From the NCBI GenBank assembly GCA_964595485.1, contig CAZQQN010000012.1, forward strand, positions 1 to 64,000: a DNA stretch of 64,000 bases, given 5' to 3'. Below are positions 52,865 to 61,847 of this stretch, in pieces. Positions within the stretch are counted from its first letter, which is position 1. Each line of letters starts with the position of its first letter. The position numbers and the translations under genes are program-made. The stretch comes from CAZQQN01 sp964595485 (GTDB taxonomy: Bacteria > Bacteroidota > Bacteroidia > CAILMK01 > CAYYUA01). Below the pieces are notes generated by a model. The model saw only the letters and a program-made list of their open reading frames with translations. It did no database searches and was not told where the DNA came from.

Positions 52865-55105
52865 ATGAATCAGAACAATCAGAACCCTGAAAACCAAGAT
52901 AATCAGGACGATAATCAGGATAAGAATAATAAACCCAAGTTTAGTTTTTACTGGATTTACCTGGTAATTGCTTTGGTATTTATTGTAATTGCTTTTTTCC
53001 CCAGAGACTTTGCCCAAGACACGCAGTGGAATGAGGTAGAAAAGATGATCAAAAAAGACCAGGTTGAGTCTTTTGAGGTTGTAAATAAGAAATTCGCCAA
53101 TGTCTATCTGAAAGAAGAGGCGCTTGACGATGATATGCATAAAGGGCTTAAAGATGATCTTTTCTTTAACCCCAAAGAAGGACCTCATTACAAGCTCAAT
53201 ATTGGGAGTGCTCAGTCTTTTGAGTCAAAAGTCAATGATGCAAAACAAAAATATCTTAGCGAGAATCAGGCATTACCCATTAACTATAAAACTCGGGAAT
53301 ATTGGGGACGTCAATTATTAGGCTGGTTAATCCCAATTGGTTTAATTGTTCTACTTTGGTTTTTCATGATAAGGAGAATGAGTGGCGGTGGCGCTGGTAG
53401 CCAAATATTTAATATTGGTAAGAATAAAGCCACATTACTTGACAAAAACACCTCCGTTGATGTCACTTTTGATGACGTAGCCGGGCTTCAGGAAGCTAAA
53501 GTAGAAGTAATGGAAGTTGTAGACTTCCTGAAGCACCCTAAGAAATATACCGACCTGGGTGGTAAGATTCCTAAAGGTGTTTTATTGGTTGGTCCGCCTG
53601 GTACTGGTAAAACATTGCTCGCTAAAGCCGTAGCAGGTGAAGCAAATGTTCCCTTCTTTTCGATATCAGGTTCCGATTTTGTAGAAATGTTTGTTGGTGT
53701 AGGGGCTTCTCGGGTTCGCGACCTTTTTAAGCAAGCTAAAGAAAAAGCACCCTGTATAGTTTTTATTGATGAAATTGACGCCATAGGCAGGCAACGCGGT
53801 AAAAATATGATGGGGGGTGGCAATGATGAGCGTGAAAACACCCTCAATCAACTTTTAAGTGAAATGGACGGCTTTAGCACTAACAATGGTGTTATCTTAA
53901 TGGCTGCTACCAACAGACCTGATGTTTTAGATCCTGCATTACTCAGACCGGGTCGTTTTGATAGACAAATTTCAATTGATAAACCGGATATTGTAGGCAG
54001 GGAAGAAATATTCAACGTTCACCTTAAAAACCTGAAAATATCCGAAAACGATGTGGATGCTAAAAAATTAGCCCACCAGACACCGGGTTTTGCAGGCGCT
54101 GAAATAGCCAATATCTGTAATGAGGCGGCCTTGAATGCGGCCAGGAAAAACAAAGAAGATGTGGATATGGAAGATTTTCAGGATGCCATTGATCGGGTTA
54201 TCGGTGGCCTGGAAAAGAAAAATAAATTAATCTCACCTGAAGAAAAGGAAATAGTGGCTCATCACGAAGCTGGTCATGCAGTGGTTGGCTGGTTTTTAAA
54301 ATATGCCTCTCCTCTACTAAAGGTTTCCATTGTGCCAAGAGGCACGGCGGCTTTGGGGTATGCCCAGTATCTACCGAAAGAACAATACTTATATACCAAA
54401 GAGCAATTACTGGATACCGTTTGTATGGCTTTAGGCGGTCGGGTAGCTGAAGACCTTATATTTGGCCGCATTTCCACAGGTGCCCAGAATGATCTTGAGC
54501 GGATTACTAAGATTGCTTATGACATGGTGACACTCTATGGAATGAACGAAAGATTAGGGAATCTCTCCTACGTTGACCACCAAGGTGAGTACAGCTTCAA
54601 GAAACCATATTCTGACGTAACTGCTGAGCTAATAGACGAGGAAGTTAGGAAATTCATTGACCAAGCTTATTCGCGAACAAAAGAATTGCTAAATGAAAAG
54701 TTGGAGGGACTTAAAAAAGTCGCCAATGCTTTATTAGAGAATGAGATCATTTACAAGGCGGATTTAGAAGAAATGTTAGGACCCAGGCCTTTCGAGGAAA
54801 AGCAGGTATATGATGAGTATGTGGAAAAGAATGAGCAGCTGCAACAACAAATCGAAGAGCAAAAAGAACGAATCCAGCGGACAAAAGCTGAAGAACAGGC
54901 TGCAGAAAATGGAGACGACTCTTCTAAGAAACGAAAGGATAACGCTGCATCAAAACCTTCTCAGTCTGAAAATGGGAAACCCAAGCAGACAATATCAGAA
55001 AATGGCAAGGGTGATCACTCTGAAACAAAAGATGATAGCGAGGATCAAGAGCAAGCTGCCTCTGATGAAAAAAAAGACAATGATGAAGGTGAAAAGCCAA
55101 CCTAA
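52865..55105 (+). CDS. ftsH: ATP-dependent membrane metalloprotease FtsH
   Basis: FtsH degrades misfolded membrane proteins and some regulators. The preferred 746-residue product starts MNQNNQNPEN; an upstream ATG frame at 52820 overlaps rsfS. After a Gln/Asn/Asp-rich head come two membrane helices (FYWIYLVIALVFIVIAFF; LLGWLIPIGLIVLLWFFM). The AAA domain follows, with Walker A GPPGTGKT, Walker B IVFIDEID, and the SRH segment ATNRPDVLDPALLRPGRFDR. The zinc-protease motif is HHEAGHAV. The C-terminus is a long acidic, low-complexity tail, longer than in E. coli. Confidence 0.97.
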   Translation: MNQNNQNPENQDNQDDNQDKNNKPKFSFYWIYLVIALVFIVIAFFPRDFAQDTQWNEVEKMIKKDQVESFEVVNKKFANVYLKEEALDDDMHKGLKDDLFFNPKEGPHYKLNIGSAQSFESKVNDAKQKYLSENQALPINYKTREYWGRQLLGWLIPIGLIVLLWFFMIRRMSGGGAGSQIFNIGKNKATLLDKNTSVDVTFDDVAGLQEAKVEVMEVVDFLKHPKKYTDLGGKIPKGVLLVGPPGTGKTLLAKAVAGEANVPFFSISGSDFVEMFVGVGASRVRDLFKQAKEKAPCIVFIDEIDAIGRQRGKNMMGGGNDERENTLNQLLSEMDGFSTNNGVILMAATNRPDVLDPALLRPGRFDRQISIDKPDIVGREEIFNVHLKNLKISENDVDAKKLAHQTPGFAGAEIANICNEAALNAARKNKEDVDMEDFQDAIDRVIGGLEKKNKLISPEEKEIVAHHEAGHAVVGWFLKYASPLLKVSIVPRGTAALGYAQYLPKEQYLYTKEQLLDTVCMALGGRVAEDLIFGRISTGAQNDLERITKIAYDMVTLYGMNERLGNLSYVDHQGEYSFKKPYSDVTAELIDEEVRKFIDQAYSRTKELLNEKLEGLKKVANALLENEIIYKADLEEMLGPRPFEEKQVYDEYVEKNEQLQQQIEEQKERIQRTKAEEQAAENGDDSSKKRKDNAASKPSQSENGKPKQTISENGKGDHSETKDDSEDQEQAASDEKKDNDEGEKPT

Positions 55106-55141
55106 GGTGTAAGCTAAATAATTCTCATTTAGGTCACTTTT

Positions 55142-55909
55142 TTACTGATGTCTCCTAATTGCTGAAATGGGGTGGGTATATTGCTTTAAGGCTCTGTTCC
55201 AAATACCGCTCTCATCTAGTATATCCTTTTTTACCTGTTCGGAAGCGTGCATTATCTCTCCTGCGTAGGTAATAATGCCCGTGTGGGAAATTTTCCCTTT
55301 TTTATTTTCAAAAAAAGCTAAATCACCTGGGTCAGACTTGGCTAAGCTTGAAATTTTTCGGCCTTTTTTTACTTGATCTTTTGCATCCCTTGGTAAAGGC
55401 TTACCGGCATACCTTAAAATTATTTGTGTAAAGCCTGAGCAATCAATCCCATAGCTGCTTCGCCCTCCCCACAGGTACGGGGTGCCTATTAATTTTTCGG
55501 CCATTGTTAAACTATTTGATATGTCCCCAGATATTGCCCAAGGCAAATTATCAACTTGAAAAACTTCTTGTCCAACGTAGCAATTTTTACCGTCAAAAGA
55601 TGGGATAGGAGTACCCAAGCCAAGGTTAAATAGTTTGCTTTCATTGTAAACTTTTTGGAAGGGTTCAGACACTAAGTGCGCTTCCTGGTAATTTGCTAAT
55701 TCTTGTGTGGTGATAAAAAAGGATGCTAAATTCCTGCTGAAGAGCCAACCCCTGTAACCATCGTAAATCATTTCTATGTAATGCCAGGCACCCTCATTTT
55801 TTAACACCTTAAATGGCTCACCAAAAAGTAAGCAGGTACCCATTTCTGAGGCTTCAGAGGGTTCTTCTCTTACTGGCATAAAAGGCATTTTACAAATACC
55901 GTATTCCAT
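55142..55909 (-). CDS. NlpC/P60 (C40) peptidase with SH3-like domain
   Basis: The 255-residue protein begins with an SH3b-like domain (about 1-65). A linker follows, then an NlpC/P60 domain. The catalytic Cys is C157 in SYGIDCSGFTQ; candidate histidines are H209 (ISHTGII) and H221. Family members cut gamma-D-Glu to diaminopimelate bonds in peptidoglycan or muropeptides. No signal peptide is seen, so a cytoplasmic role in muropeptide recycling (YkfC-like) is plausible. It lies downstream of the ferredoxin terminator. Confidence 0.88.
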   Translation of the reverse strand: MEYGICKMPFMPVREEPSEASEMGTCLLFGEPFKVLKNEGAWHYIEMIYDGYRGWLFSRNLASFFITTQELANYQEAHLVSEPFQKVYNESKLFNLGLGTPIPSFDGKNCYVGQEVFQVDNLPWAISGDISNSLTMAEKLIGTPYLWGGRSSYGIDCSGFTQIILRYAGKPLPRDAKDQVKKGRKISSLAKSDPGDLAFFENKKGKISHTGIITYAGEIMHASEQVKKDILDESGIWNRALKQYTHPISAIRRHQ

Positions 55910-55927
55910 GCTTAAAAAGTTTTGAGC

Positions 55928-55967
55928 AAAAAAAACCGGCCTTTAACAAATTTAAAAGGGCCGGTTT
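55928..55967 (-). terminator. Intrinsic terminator after the ferredoxin gene
   Basis: AAACCGGCC (55933-55941) pairs with GGCCGGTTT (55959-55967), continued through a small bulge, and on the minus strand is followed by about eight T. It lies between the ferredoxin stop (56000) and the NlpC/P60 start (55909). Confidence 0.85.
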
Positions 55968-55999
55968 CTAAAAAAATCACTTATCAAATAAAAAGATTA

Positions 56000-56347
56000 C
56001 TATTCAAGGTGAAGGGATTCTTTCTTCGCCATAAGTTCCTCTTCTGATTCCCGATGGTCCGGGTCATCTACGCAGCAATCAACGGGGCATACGGCTGCAC
56101 ATTGAGGTTCTTCATGAAATCCAACGCATTCCGTACACTTATCGGGCACAATGTAGTAGATCTCGTCAGAAATGGGTTCAAATTGTTCGTTGACATCTAT
56201 TTTCTTTCCATTGTAATCAATGGTTCCTTCCAGGTTAGTACCGTCTTTAAAAGACCATTCTGTGCCGGGTTCGTAAATTGCATTGTTAGGGCATTCCGGT
56301 TCACAAGCGCCGCAGTTTATGCACTCTTCTGTTATCATTATAGCCAT
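56000..56347 (-). CDS. 4Fe-4S dicluster ferredoxin
   Basis: The preferred 115-residue start is MAIMITEECIN; a longer frame reaches 56383, only 2 bp from the -7 element, so the later start is better. Two cluster motifs are visible: CINCGACEPECP near the N-terminus and CTECVGFHEEPQCAAVCPVDCC. The second has an insertion between the second and third cysteines, as in the 'YfhL-type' ferredoxins. It carries electrons at low potential. It is divergent from the LuxC-type reductase, and such pairs recur in Bacteroidota (from memory). Confidence 0.9.
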   Translation of the reverse strand: MAIMITEECINCGACEPECPNNAIYEPGTEWSFKDGTNLEGTIDYNGKKIDVNEQFEPISDEIYYIVPDKCTECVGFHEEPQCAAVCPVDCCVDDPDHRESEEELMAKKESLHLE

Positions 56348-56385
56348 AAAATGGTATTTTTGAGTTTTCCTTTCAATTTCCAAAA

Positions 56386-56393
56386 CAAAGGTA
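56386..56393 (-). promoter_or_regulatory. -7 element of the ferredoxin gene
   Basis: The minus strand reads TACCTTTG, a perfect TAnnTTTG match 38 bp upstream of the preferred ferredoxin ATG. It lies 42 bp from the divergent acyl-CoA reductase start. Confidence 0.55.
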
Positions 56394-56435
56394 GTAAAAA
56401 ATTGTTCTACTCAGCTAATCTAAATTGACCTCATT

Positions 56436-57476
56436 ATGGAGTTAGCCCGGGTTATAGATAGTTTTAACCAACTGGGAGATAGGTTAAAAAATAACTTGAA
56501 CAGTGAGTATTACCAAGCTCGTTTTAAAGAGGCTCATTTTTATAATAGATGGTTTACCCCAGCTAATGTACAAAAGGCCGTAAAAGCCATTGCTGAGGAA
56601 TTTTTAGATAAAACCAAAATGCATCGGTGGGTAGCTGATTACCAGCTCCCTGTTAAAAACCGTAAGAATATTGGGATTGTCATGGCGGGTAATATTCCGC
56701 TGGTGGGTTTTCATGATCTGTTAGCGGTTCTCATAAGTGGACATGAAGCCATAGTTAAGCTATCCTCAAAGGACGAAAAGCTTCTGCCGTTTTTACTTGA
56801 AGAGTTAAAATCCATTGACGAGGAGTTGGTTTCTCGTGTGCATATAAAGGCAAAGCTTACTGGCTATGATGCTGTAATAGCAACCGGTAGCAATAATACA
56901 GCCCGCTATTTTGATTATTATTTTGGGAATCATCCTCACATTATTCGAAAAAACCGGAGTTCAGTGGCCATTCTTACGGGTGATGAATCTGAGGAGACGC
57001 TACGTAATTTAGCCTCAGATATTTTTAGTTATTTTGGATTAGGATGCCGTAACGTATCTAAGCTTTACGCTCCGGAGGGCTATGATTTTAATCTTTTGTT
57101 TGAGGTATTTAAGGAGTATGAAGATGTGATTGACCATACTAAGTACGAGAACAACTACCTGTACAATAAGAGTTTTCTTGTTATGGGTGATGCTCGCTTT
57201 ATGGATACGGGCTTTTTGATGGTAAGGGAGAAACATGATATTGCCTCACCCATCGGTATGTTACACTTAGATTATTATGCAGACAAAAAGGAATTAAAGG
57301 ATGATATAAAAACCAACGAATCTGAGATACAATGTGTAATAAGCTCTGAGCAAATCATAGATGAAGTAGAATTAAGACCAGGTGAAGCTCAGAAGCCTCA
57401 GCTGTGGGATTATCCGGATAAAATCGATACATTAGGTTTTTTGGCGTCTTTGGCGAAAGTAAATGCCACCATTTAG
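56436..57476 (+). CDS. LuxC-like acyl-CoA reductase
   Basis: The 346-residue protein belongs to the LuxC acyl-CoA reductase family (aldehyde-dehydrogenase fold), which reduces acyl-CoA or acyl-enzyme to aldehyde with NADPH. Features are KNIGIVMAGNIPLVGFHDLL, ATGSNNTARYFDYYF, and the likely nucleophile C204 in GLGCRNVSKLY. No luciferase genes are present, so the role is probably in lipid or fatty aldehyde metabolism. It is divergent from the ferredoxin gene. Confidence 0.88.
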   Translation: MELARVIDSFNQLGDRLKNNLNSEYYQARFKEAHFYNRWFTPANVQKAVKAIAEEFLDKTKMHRWVADYQLPVKNRKNIGIVMAGNIPLVGFHDLLAVLISGHEAIVKLSSKDEKLLPFLLEELKSIDEELVSRVHIKAKLTGYDAVIATGSNNTARYFDYYFGNHPHIIRKNRSSVAILTGDESEETLRNLASDIFSYFGLGCRNVSKLYAPEGYDFNLLFEVFKEYEDVIDHTKYENNYLYNKSFLVMGDARFMDTGFLMVREKHDIASPIGMLHLDYYADKKELKDDIKTNESEIQCVISSEQIIDEVELRPGEAQKPQLWDYPDKIDTLGFLASLAKVNATI

Positions 57477-57482
57477 CAGTTG

Positions 57483-58169
57483 TTAATCATCGAGTGTTAT
57501 TCCGTATCCTATACTAAAAATGACTGCGCTATTCTGAATAGGGCCTTTCCGTTGATCCTTTATCAGACGTCCTTCATCCTCACTTTGGATTTCAGGTAAG
57601 CTTTCGCTATAGCTAATGCTAATGCTCATTCTGCCGTTGTAAAAAGGAAAATGGGTACCTATGGAACCCATCATTCCAAAGTCCCAGGATTTGAGAAAGC
57701 TTTCAACATTTTCATCCACTTCAGCAACTTCAACTTCCCCTGTGAAAGGATTGGTACCCTGGTTAATTTTGCCTTTCCGGTTCCCTTCCATTAACAGGCC
57801 AAAATATGGCCCAGCGTTCGCAAATATACGTAAATTTTCTTTGCCAAAGCCTATTTGGCCCATGACCGGAATTTGCATGTAACGTAACTGTAGTTTGTAA
57901 TCGTTTGGACCCTCCTTAAATTTCGCTCCTTGCGAAGAATACAGAAACTTAGTTTCTACAGAAAAAGCTTCATTAAGAGGCAGGTTAACAAATGCGCCAG
58001 CCGATATCCCAGTTTTGTTCTGCGTATACCTTGGGGTACCTGCTCCATGGAGTTCTGCTAAATTCCCTCCGAATTGAGCGCCAATCATAGGCGAAGTTTG
58101 TGCTTCCCCTGAAAAAGAGGGCAGCATTAAAATACTTAAAAAAAATAGAAGCCGAAAGGACTTGACCAT
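57483..58169 (-). CDS. Outer-membrane beta-barrel protein (PorT-like)
   Basis: The preferred 228-residue product starts MVKSFRLLFFLSI and has a signal peptide ending SGEAQ; a frame from 58229 adds 20 residues upstream and overlaps the ureohydrolase gene. The mature part has alternating strands, GAQFGGNLAEL near the N-terminus and FSIGYGITLDD at the end, which fits the OMP_b-brl_2/PorT-like fold. The function is unknown. It lies downstream of the ureohydrolase gene on the same strand. Confidence 0.78.
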   Translation of the reverse strand: MVKSFRLLFFLSILMLPSFSGEAQTSPMIGAQFGGNLAELHGAGTPRYTQNKTGISAGAFVNLPLNEAFSVETKFLYSSQGAKFKEGPNDYKLQLRYMQIPVMGQIGFGKENLRIFANAGPYFGLLMEGNRKGKINQGTNPFTGEVEVAEVDENVESFLKSWDFGMMGSIGTHFPFYNGRMSISISYSESLPEIQSEDEGRLIKDQRKGPIQNSAVIFSIGYGITLDD

Positions 58170-58215
58170 TGGGATGCTTGATGTTTGGATAAAAACGGCC
58201 ATTGAGGGAATTTTA

Positions 58216-59169
58216 TTATGCCAAACCAAATTTCAGGCCCTCGAGGTTATTGATCAATTGGTTTATGTTGTGGGCTATTTGGTTATAATGATCTTTCAGG
58301 GGGTTTATTTCCGTTATTTCTAAAGCTTTAGTATTGGGCAAAACCCATAAAGATTCCAGTAAACTTTTGGCCTCTATCCAGCTAAGACCATTTTCAACCG
58401 GTGTACCCGTTCCCGGAACCAGGGAAGCATCCAGGCTATCGACATCAAATGAAATATAAATTTGATCAAATTGTGAAGAAAAATTCCGGACTTGTTCAAT
58501 AATACGCCGTACTCCATGTTCCTTACGAAATTCAGGAGTGGTGTAATTGATATGATTGGTTTTGATGATGTCCCACTCCTGTGACTCTAAGTCACGGATG
58601 TCAATAAAAAAAATATCTTTTGGCTCAATTTTAGGGCATATCGCTTGCTCCCCTATTTTTTTGAGGTTATTCCAGCCTTTTAGGGTATTTTCATTCAGGT
58701 CACGTACTTTATTGGCTTCATTATCAAGGCCTAAAAGAATTCCCAGAGGCATGCCATGGATATTCCCTGATGGTGTTGTATAAGGCGTATGTAAGTCACC
58801 ATGGGCATCTATCCATATCACACCGATCTTATAATCAGGGTTTTGGTCTTTTAATGTGCCTGCAAAGTTGGCTGCACTTGAATGATCGCCAGAAAAGATA
58901 AGCGTTTTTGAAAAGTTATTCACATGATGACTAAAAGTCTGATAGATATTTTCATGAAGGGTCACAAACTCATCTATGTAATCAATAGAAGGCAAGTTCA
59001 CATGATAAGGATAAATACTGCTAGTACTTACGGTGGAGGTTCGCAATTTTTTAAAAAGGGCGTAATTTTGTTCCGCTGCATTGATTTGCAGCGCTTCCGG
59101 TCCTAAGCTGGCTCCGCGCGTACCGGCTCCTATTTCGGAAGGACATTGAACTATGCTAACATTCCTCAT
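58216..59169 (-). CDS. Arginase/agmatinase-family ureohydrolase
   Basis: The 317-residue enzyme starts at ATG 59169 (MRNVSIVQCP); a longer frame begins with GTG. The manganese motifs are complete: GDHSSAANF, WIDAHGDLHTP, and SFDVDSLDASLVPG. Family members release urea from arginine, agmatine or relatives. It is divergent from arginine decarboxylase with only 51 bp between the two starts. If the two act together, the product of one (agmatine) would be its substrate, which favours agmatinase, but arginase activity cannot be excluded. Confidence 0.88.
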   Translation of the reverse strand: MRNVSIVQCPSEIGAGTRGASLGPEALQINAAEQNYALFKKLRTSTVSTSSIYPYHVNLPSIDYIDEFVTLHENIYQTFSHHVNNFSKTLIFSGDHSSAANFAGTLKDQNPDYKIGVIWIDAHGDLHTPYTTPSGNIHGMPLGILLGLDNEANKVRDLNENTLKGWNNLKKIGEQAICPKIEPKDIFFIDIRDLESQEWDIIKTNHINYTTPEFRKEHGVRRIIEQVRNFSSQFDQIYISFDVDSLDASLVPGTGTPVENGLSWIEAKSLLESLWVLPNTKALEITEINPLKDHYNQIAHNINQLINNLEGLKFGLA

Positions 59170-59192
59170 ACGCACATGTAATTTTAACGCTG

Positions 59193-59221
59193 CAAGATTA
59201 ATAAATAAGAATTGAAGTCAA
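59193..59221 (-). promoter_or_regulatory. Candidate promoter of the ureohydrolase gene
   Basis: On the minus strand TTG (complement of 59219-59221) is followed after 18 bp by TAATCTTG (complement of 59193-59200), one mismatch from TAnnTTTG. It overlaps the start codon of speA, so the two divergent genes share regulatory DNA. Confidence 0.4.
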
Positions 59222-60624
59222 TGCAAAGCACTTATCAGGATTTAATTGAGCAAACATTTGATTGGCCGTCTCTGGACTTTGAGGTTACCAGTAATTATAA
59301 CCTGAACTTCCATGGTATAAATTTAATGGAGGTTTCAAGCAAATTCGGGACTCCTTTAAAATTAACCTACCTACCTAAAATAGGCGAAAAAATCAATGAG
59401 GCCCGTGAGTATTTTCAAAAGGCTATTCAGAAGCTAAACTACGAGGGTACTTATACGTACTGTTATTGTACCAAAAGCTCCCATTTTTCATTTATCCTTG
59501 ATGAAGTGCTTAAGCACAACGCCCATTTAGAAACTTCCTCTGCTTATGATATGGAAATCATAAAATACCTGGCCGACCAAAGAAAGGTGAGTAAGGACAC
59601 TTATGTGCTATGCAATGGTTTCAAACCAACCGTTTACCTCGATAAAATAGCCAAACTCGTTAATGATGGCTTTAGTAATGTAGTGCCTGTGTTAGATAAT
59701 ATGGAGGAGCTGGATGAATATGAGCAAAGAATTGATAAGCCTTTTCCCATCGGGTTAAGAATAGCTACGGAGGAAGAACCTAAATTTGAGTTTTACACTT
59801 CGCGGTTAGGCATCCGGTATGATGATGTACTGACTTTTTATAATAACCGGATCAGCGAAAATTCCAATGCTAAGCTTAAGGTGCTCCACTTTTTTGTGAA
59901 TACTGGTATAAGTGATAATGCCTATTATTGGAATGAATTAAGGAAAGCAGTGAACCTTTATTGTGACCTCAAAGCATACTCTCCTGAACTGGAGACCCTG
60001 GATATAGGAGGGGGTTTTCCGGTACCAAAATCCTTGAATTTTGACTTTGACTACCAATACATGGTAGAACAAATTCTTGGAAATATTCAGGAAATATGTC
60101 ATGAGAGAGGTGTTCAGCCACCCGACATTTTTACGGAATTTGGGAGTTATACGGTAGCTGAAAGTGGTGCCAATTTGTATTCCGTTATTGGCAAAAAGCA
60201 ACAAAATGATTCTGAGCTCTGGTACATGATTGATAACTCCTTAATAACCAGCCTGCCTGATGCCTGGAGCATAGGAGAGCGATTTATATTGTTAGCTGCT
60301 AATTGTTGGGATTATCCCTATCAGCGGGCTAACCTTGGGGGATTAACCTGCGACAGTATGGATTATTACAATTCTGAGATTCATGTAAGACAAGTTTTCT
60401 TACCAAAATTCTCACAATCAAACCCGCTGGTAATTGGTTATTTTTACACGGGCGCTTACCAAGAAGCCCTGGCAGGCTATGGTGGTATTAAACATTGCCT
60501 TATACCCGGTTTGCAACATGTTTTAGTAGATAAAGATGATGAGGGTAATTTTGTTTATAAGCTATTCAAGCCAGAGCAGCCTCCAGAATCTATGATGAGA
60601 GTGTTAGGGTATCTAACTGAGTGA
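59221..60624 (+). CDS. speA: Arginine decarboxylase (biosynthetic, fold-type III)
   Basis: The enzyme decarboxylates arginine to agmatine for polyamine synthesis. The preferred 467-residue start is ATG 59221; a TTG lies three codons upstream. The alanine-racemase-type barrel has the PLP lysine K85 in YCYCTKSSHFSF and later LDIGGGFPVP. The final domain has DSMDYYNSE and GAYQEALAGYGG. It is shorter than the ~650-residue E. coli SpeA, a form common in Bacteroidota. It is divergent from the ureohydrolase gene. Confidence 0.92.
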   Translation: MQSTYQDLIEQTFDWPSLDFEVTSNYNLNFHGINLMEVSSKFGTPLKLTYLPKIGEKINEAREYFQKAIQKLNYEGTYTYCYCTKSSHFSFILDEVLKHNAHLETSSAYDMEIIKYLADQRKVSKDTYVLCNGFKPTVYLDKIAKLVNDGFSNVVPVLDNMEELDEYEQRIDKPFPIGLRIATEEEPKFEFYTSRLGIRYDDVLTFYNNRISENSNAKLKVLHFFVNTGISDNAYYWNELRKAVNLYCDLKAYSPELETLDIGGGFPVPKSLNFDFDYQYMVEQILGNIQEICHERGVQPPDIFTEFGSYTVAESGANLYSVIGKKQQNDSELWYMIDNSLITSLPDAWSIGERFILLAANCWDYPYQRANLGGLTCDSMDYYNSEIHVRQVFLPKFSQSNPLVIGYFYTGAYQEALAGYGGIKHCLIPGLQHVLVDKDDEGNFVYKLFKPEQPPESMMRVLGYLTE

Positions 60625-60663
60625 TCTGAAAAATTGATATTAGGGGAGCTAGTGAAAATCTAT

Positions 60664-60671
60664 TACTTTTG
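60664..60671 (+). promoter_or_regulatory. -7 element of the acidic low-complexity protein gene
   Basis: TACTTTTG followed by CAAA is a perfect TAnnTTTG match 19 bp upstream of the ATG at 60691. Confidence 0.5.
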
Positions 60672-60690
60672 CAAAAAATAATTTTGACTT

Positions 60691-61059
60691 ATGCGTAATA
60701 AAAAACTGACCAAACGCGAAAATAAAAAGTTAGTCCGTATTGCTAACCGCAAAGACATTCTTAAGCGTTCTACCATGAAAACTTTTGCCCGGCCTAACGA
60801 TTTTCTGGTCAAAGATGAAGAAAAGCCGGAAGAAGAAAAGCAATCGGAAGCTGAAGCAGCAGCGGAATTACAAAAACTCGAAGAAGAGGCCGAAAAAGCA
60901 GAAAAGGCTTTCGAATCAGCAGCAGACCCTGATGATACCGGTGATTCTGGTGAAGTTGAGGAAGAAGGTGAAGACAATCAGGAAGGCGGAGAAGAAGGTG
61001 AAAATAAGGAAGAAGAACCTGAGTCAGAATCTGGCGAGGAAGAAAACCAAGACCAGTAA
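60691..61059 (+). CDS. Charge-polarised low-complexity protein
   Basis: The 122-residue protein is divided by charge. Residues 1-37 are strongly basic (MRNKKLTKRENKKLVRIANR), and residues 42-122 are almost entirely Glu, Asp, Ala, Gly and Ser. No signal peptide, cysteine or catalytic motif is seen. A clear -7 element upstream and a terminator downstream support a real gene. Such a layout would suit a nucleic-acid mimic, a chaperone or a condensate-forming protein, but no function is claimed. Confidence 0.65.
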   Translation: MRNKKLTKRENKKLVRIANRKDILKRSTMKTFARPNDFLVKDEEKPEEEKQSEAEAAAELQKLEEEAEKAEKAFESAADPDDTGDSGEVEEEGEDNQEGGEEGENKEEEPESESGEEENQDQ

Positions 61060-61086
61060 AGGATATAAATTTCCAGGTACTAGCAG

Positions 61087-61123
61087 AAAACCTGCTTATT
61101 TAACCTAATAAAGCAGGTTTTTT
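61087..61123 (+). terminator. Intrinsic terminator between convergent genes
   Basis: AAAACCTGCTT (61087-61097) pairs perfectly with AAGCAGGTTTT (61111-61121) and is followed by T on the plus strand. It ends at the stop codon of the convergent DUF4294 gene and might also act on that strand with a short T-run. Confidence 0.8.
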
Positions 61124-61724
61124 ACTTTTGGCTAACGACATTTTTATTGATATCCTCATGCTTTTCTAAGGCATCTAAAATCCTTTCTATGGCTTCCTCT
61201 TTGTCCTTGTCGTATTCTTCTTTAAGGTTCATACCAAATACGGATGCTGCCGATTGCCAGAATGTTGCCTTCAAACCGCTCTTATAACGTTTTATGAGTT
61301 CATAAGAAGTTTTTCCGGTTTCTCTGTTGATTAGCTTGATAAGAATGTGGCCTTGGTCGTAGGTTAGGTCTTTTAATTTAGTCTTTAACTCGTCTTTAAG
61401 CTTTTCTTCTTCCTCTTTCAAAAAAGCTTTTTTCTCAGAAGATTCGTCAATTTCTCTTAAAGCACTATCCAGTTCCTTCATTTTACTGGCAAAAAATTTA
61501 GCAAAAGGGTAAACCTCTTTTACATCGTATATTAACTCATGGTAACGTTGCCTCCTAACTTTTCCTGTTTCTCCGATTTGATCCATTATAGAAACAATGG
61601 GTAACGTAAAGTAAGGAATGGTGTCGTTGTCAACTACCTTAGCCTCAACCCGTTTTTGGCTATAAACATTGGTTGTGTCAATTATGGCAAAAAGTGCTAT
61701 TAAAGTTATCAGTATATATCTCAT
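61122..61724 (-). CDS. DUF4294-family exported protein
   Basis: The 200-residue protein has a signal peptide (about 1-22, ending NVYSQ). The mature part matches the Bacteroidota DUF4294 pattern: DNDTIPYFTLPIVSI, YDVKEVYPFAKFFASKM, a Lys/Glu-rich coiled region, and LTYDQGHILIKLINRETG. The function is unknown. The gene lies downstream of the outer-membrane barrel and TPR genes on the same strand, 123 bp away. Confidence 0.85.
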   Translation of the reverse strand: MRYILITLIALFAIIDTTNVYSQKRVEAKVVDNDTIPYFTLPIVSIMDQIGETGKVRRQRYHELIYDVKEVYPFAKFFASKMKELDSALREIDESSEKKAFLKEEEEKLKDELKTKLKDLTYDQGHILIKLINRETGKTSYELIKRYKSGLKATFWQSAASVFGMNLKEEYDKDKEEAIERILDALEKHEDINKNVVSQK

Positions 61725-61847
61725 ATCAAAAGTTTTATGGCTTAACGAATAGTAGACAGCCTGTATTACAATTTAACAAAAACCTTGCAAAATTTTAAGG
61801 GGACAAGCTTAAGAGATGCTAATAGCTGATTTGAGCGGATTGAGCTG

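Noticed and set aside
56436..57476. Bioluminescence operon suggested by the LuxC-type gene
   Set aside because: No luxA, luxB, luxD or luxE gene lies in the window; LuxC-like reductases occur widely without light production.
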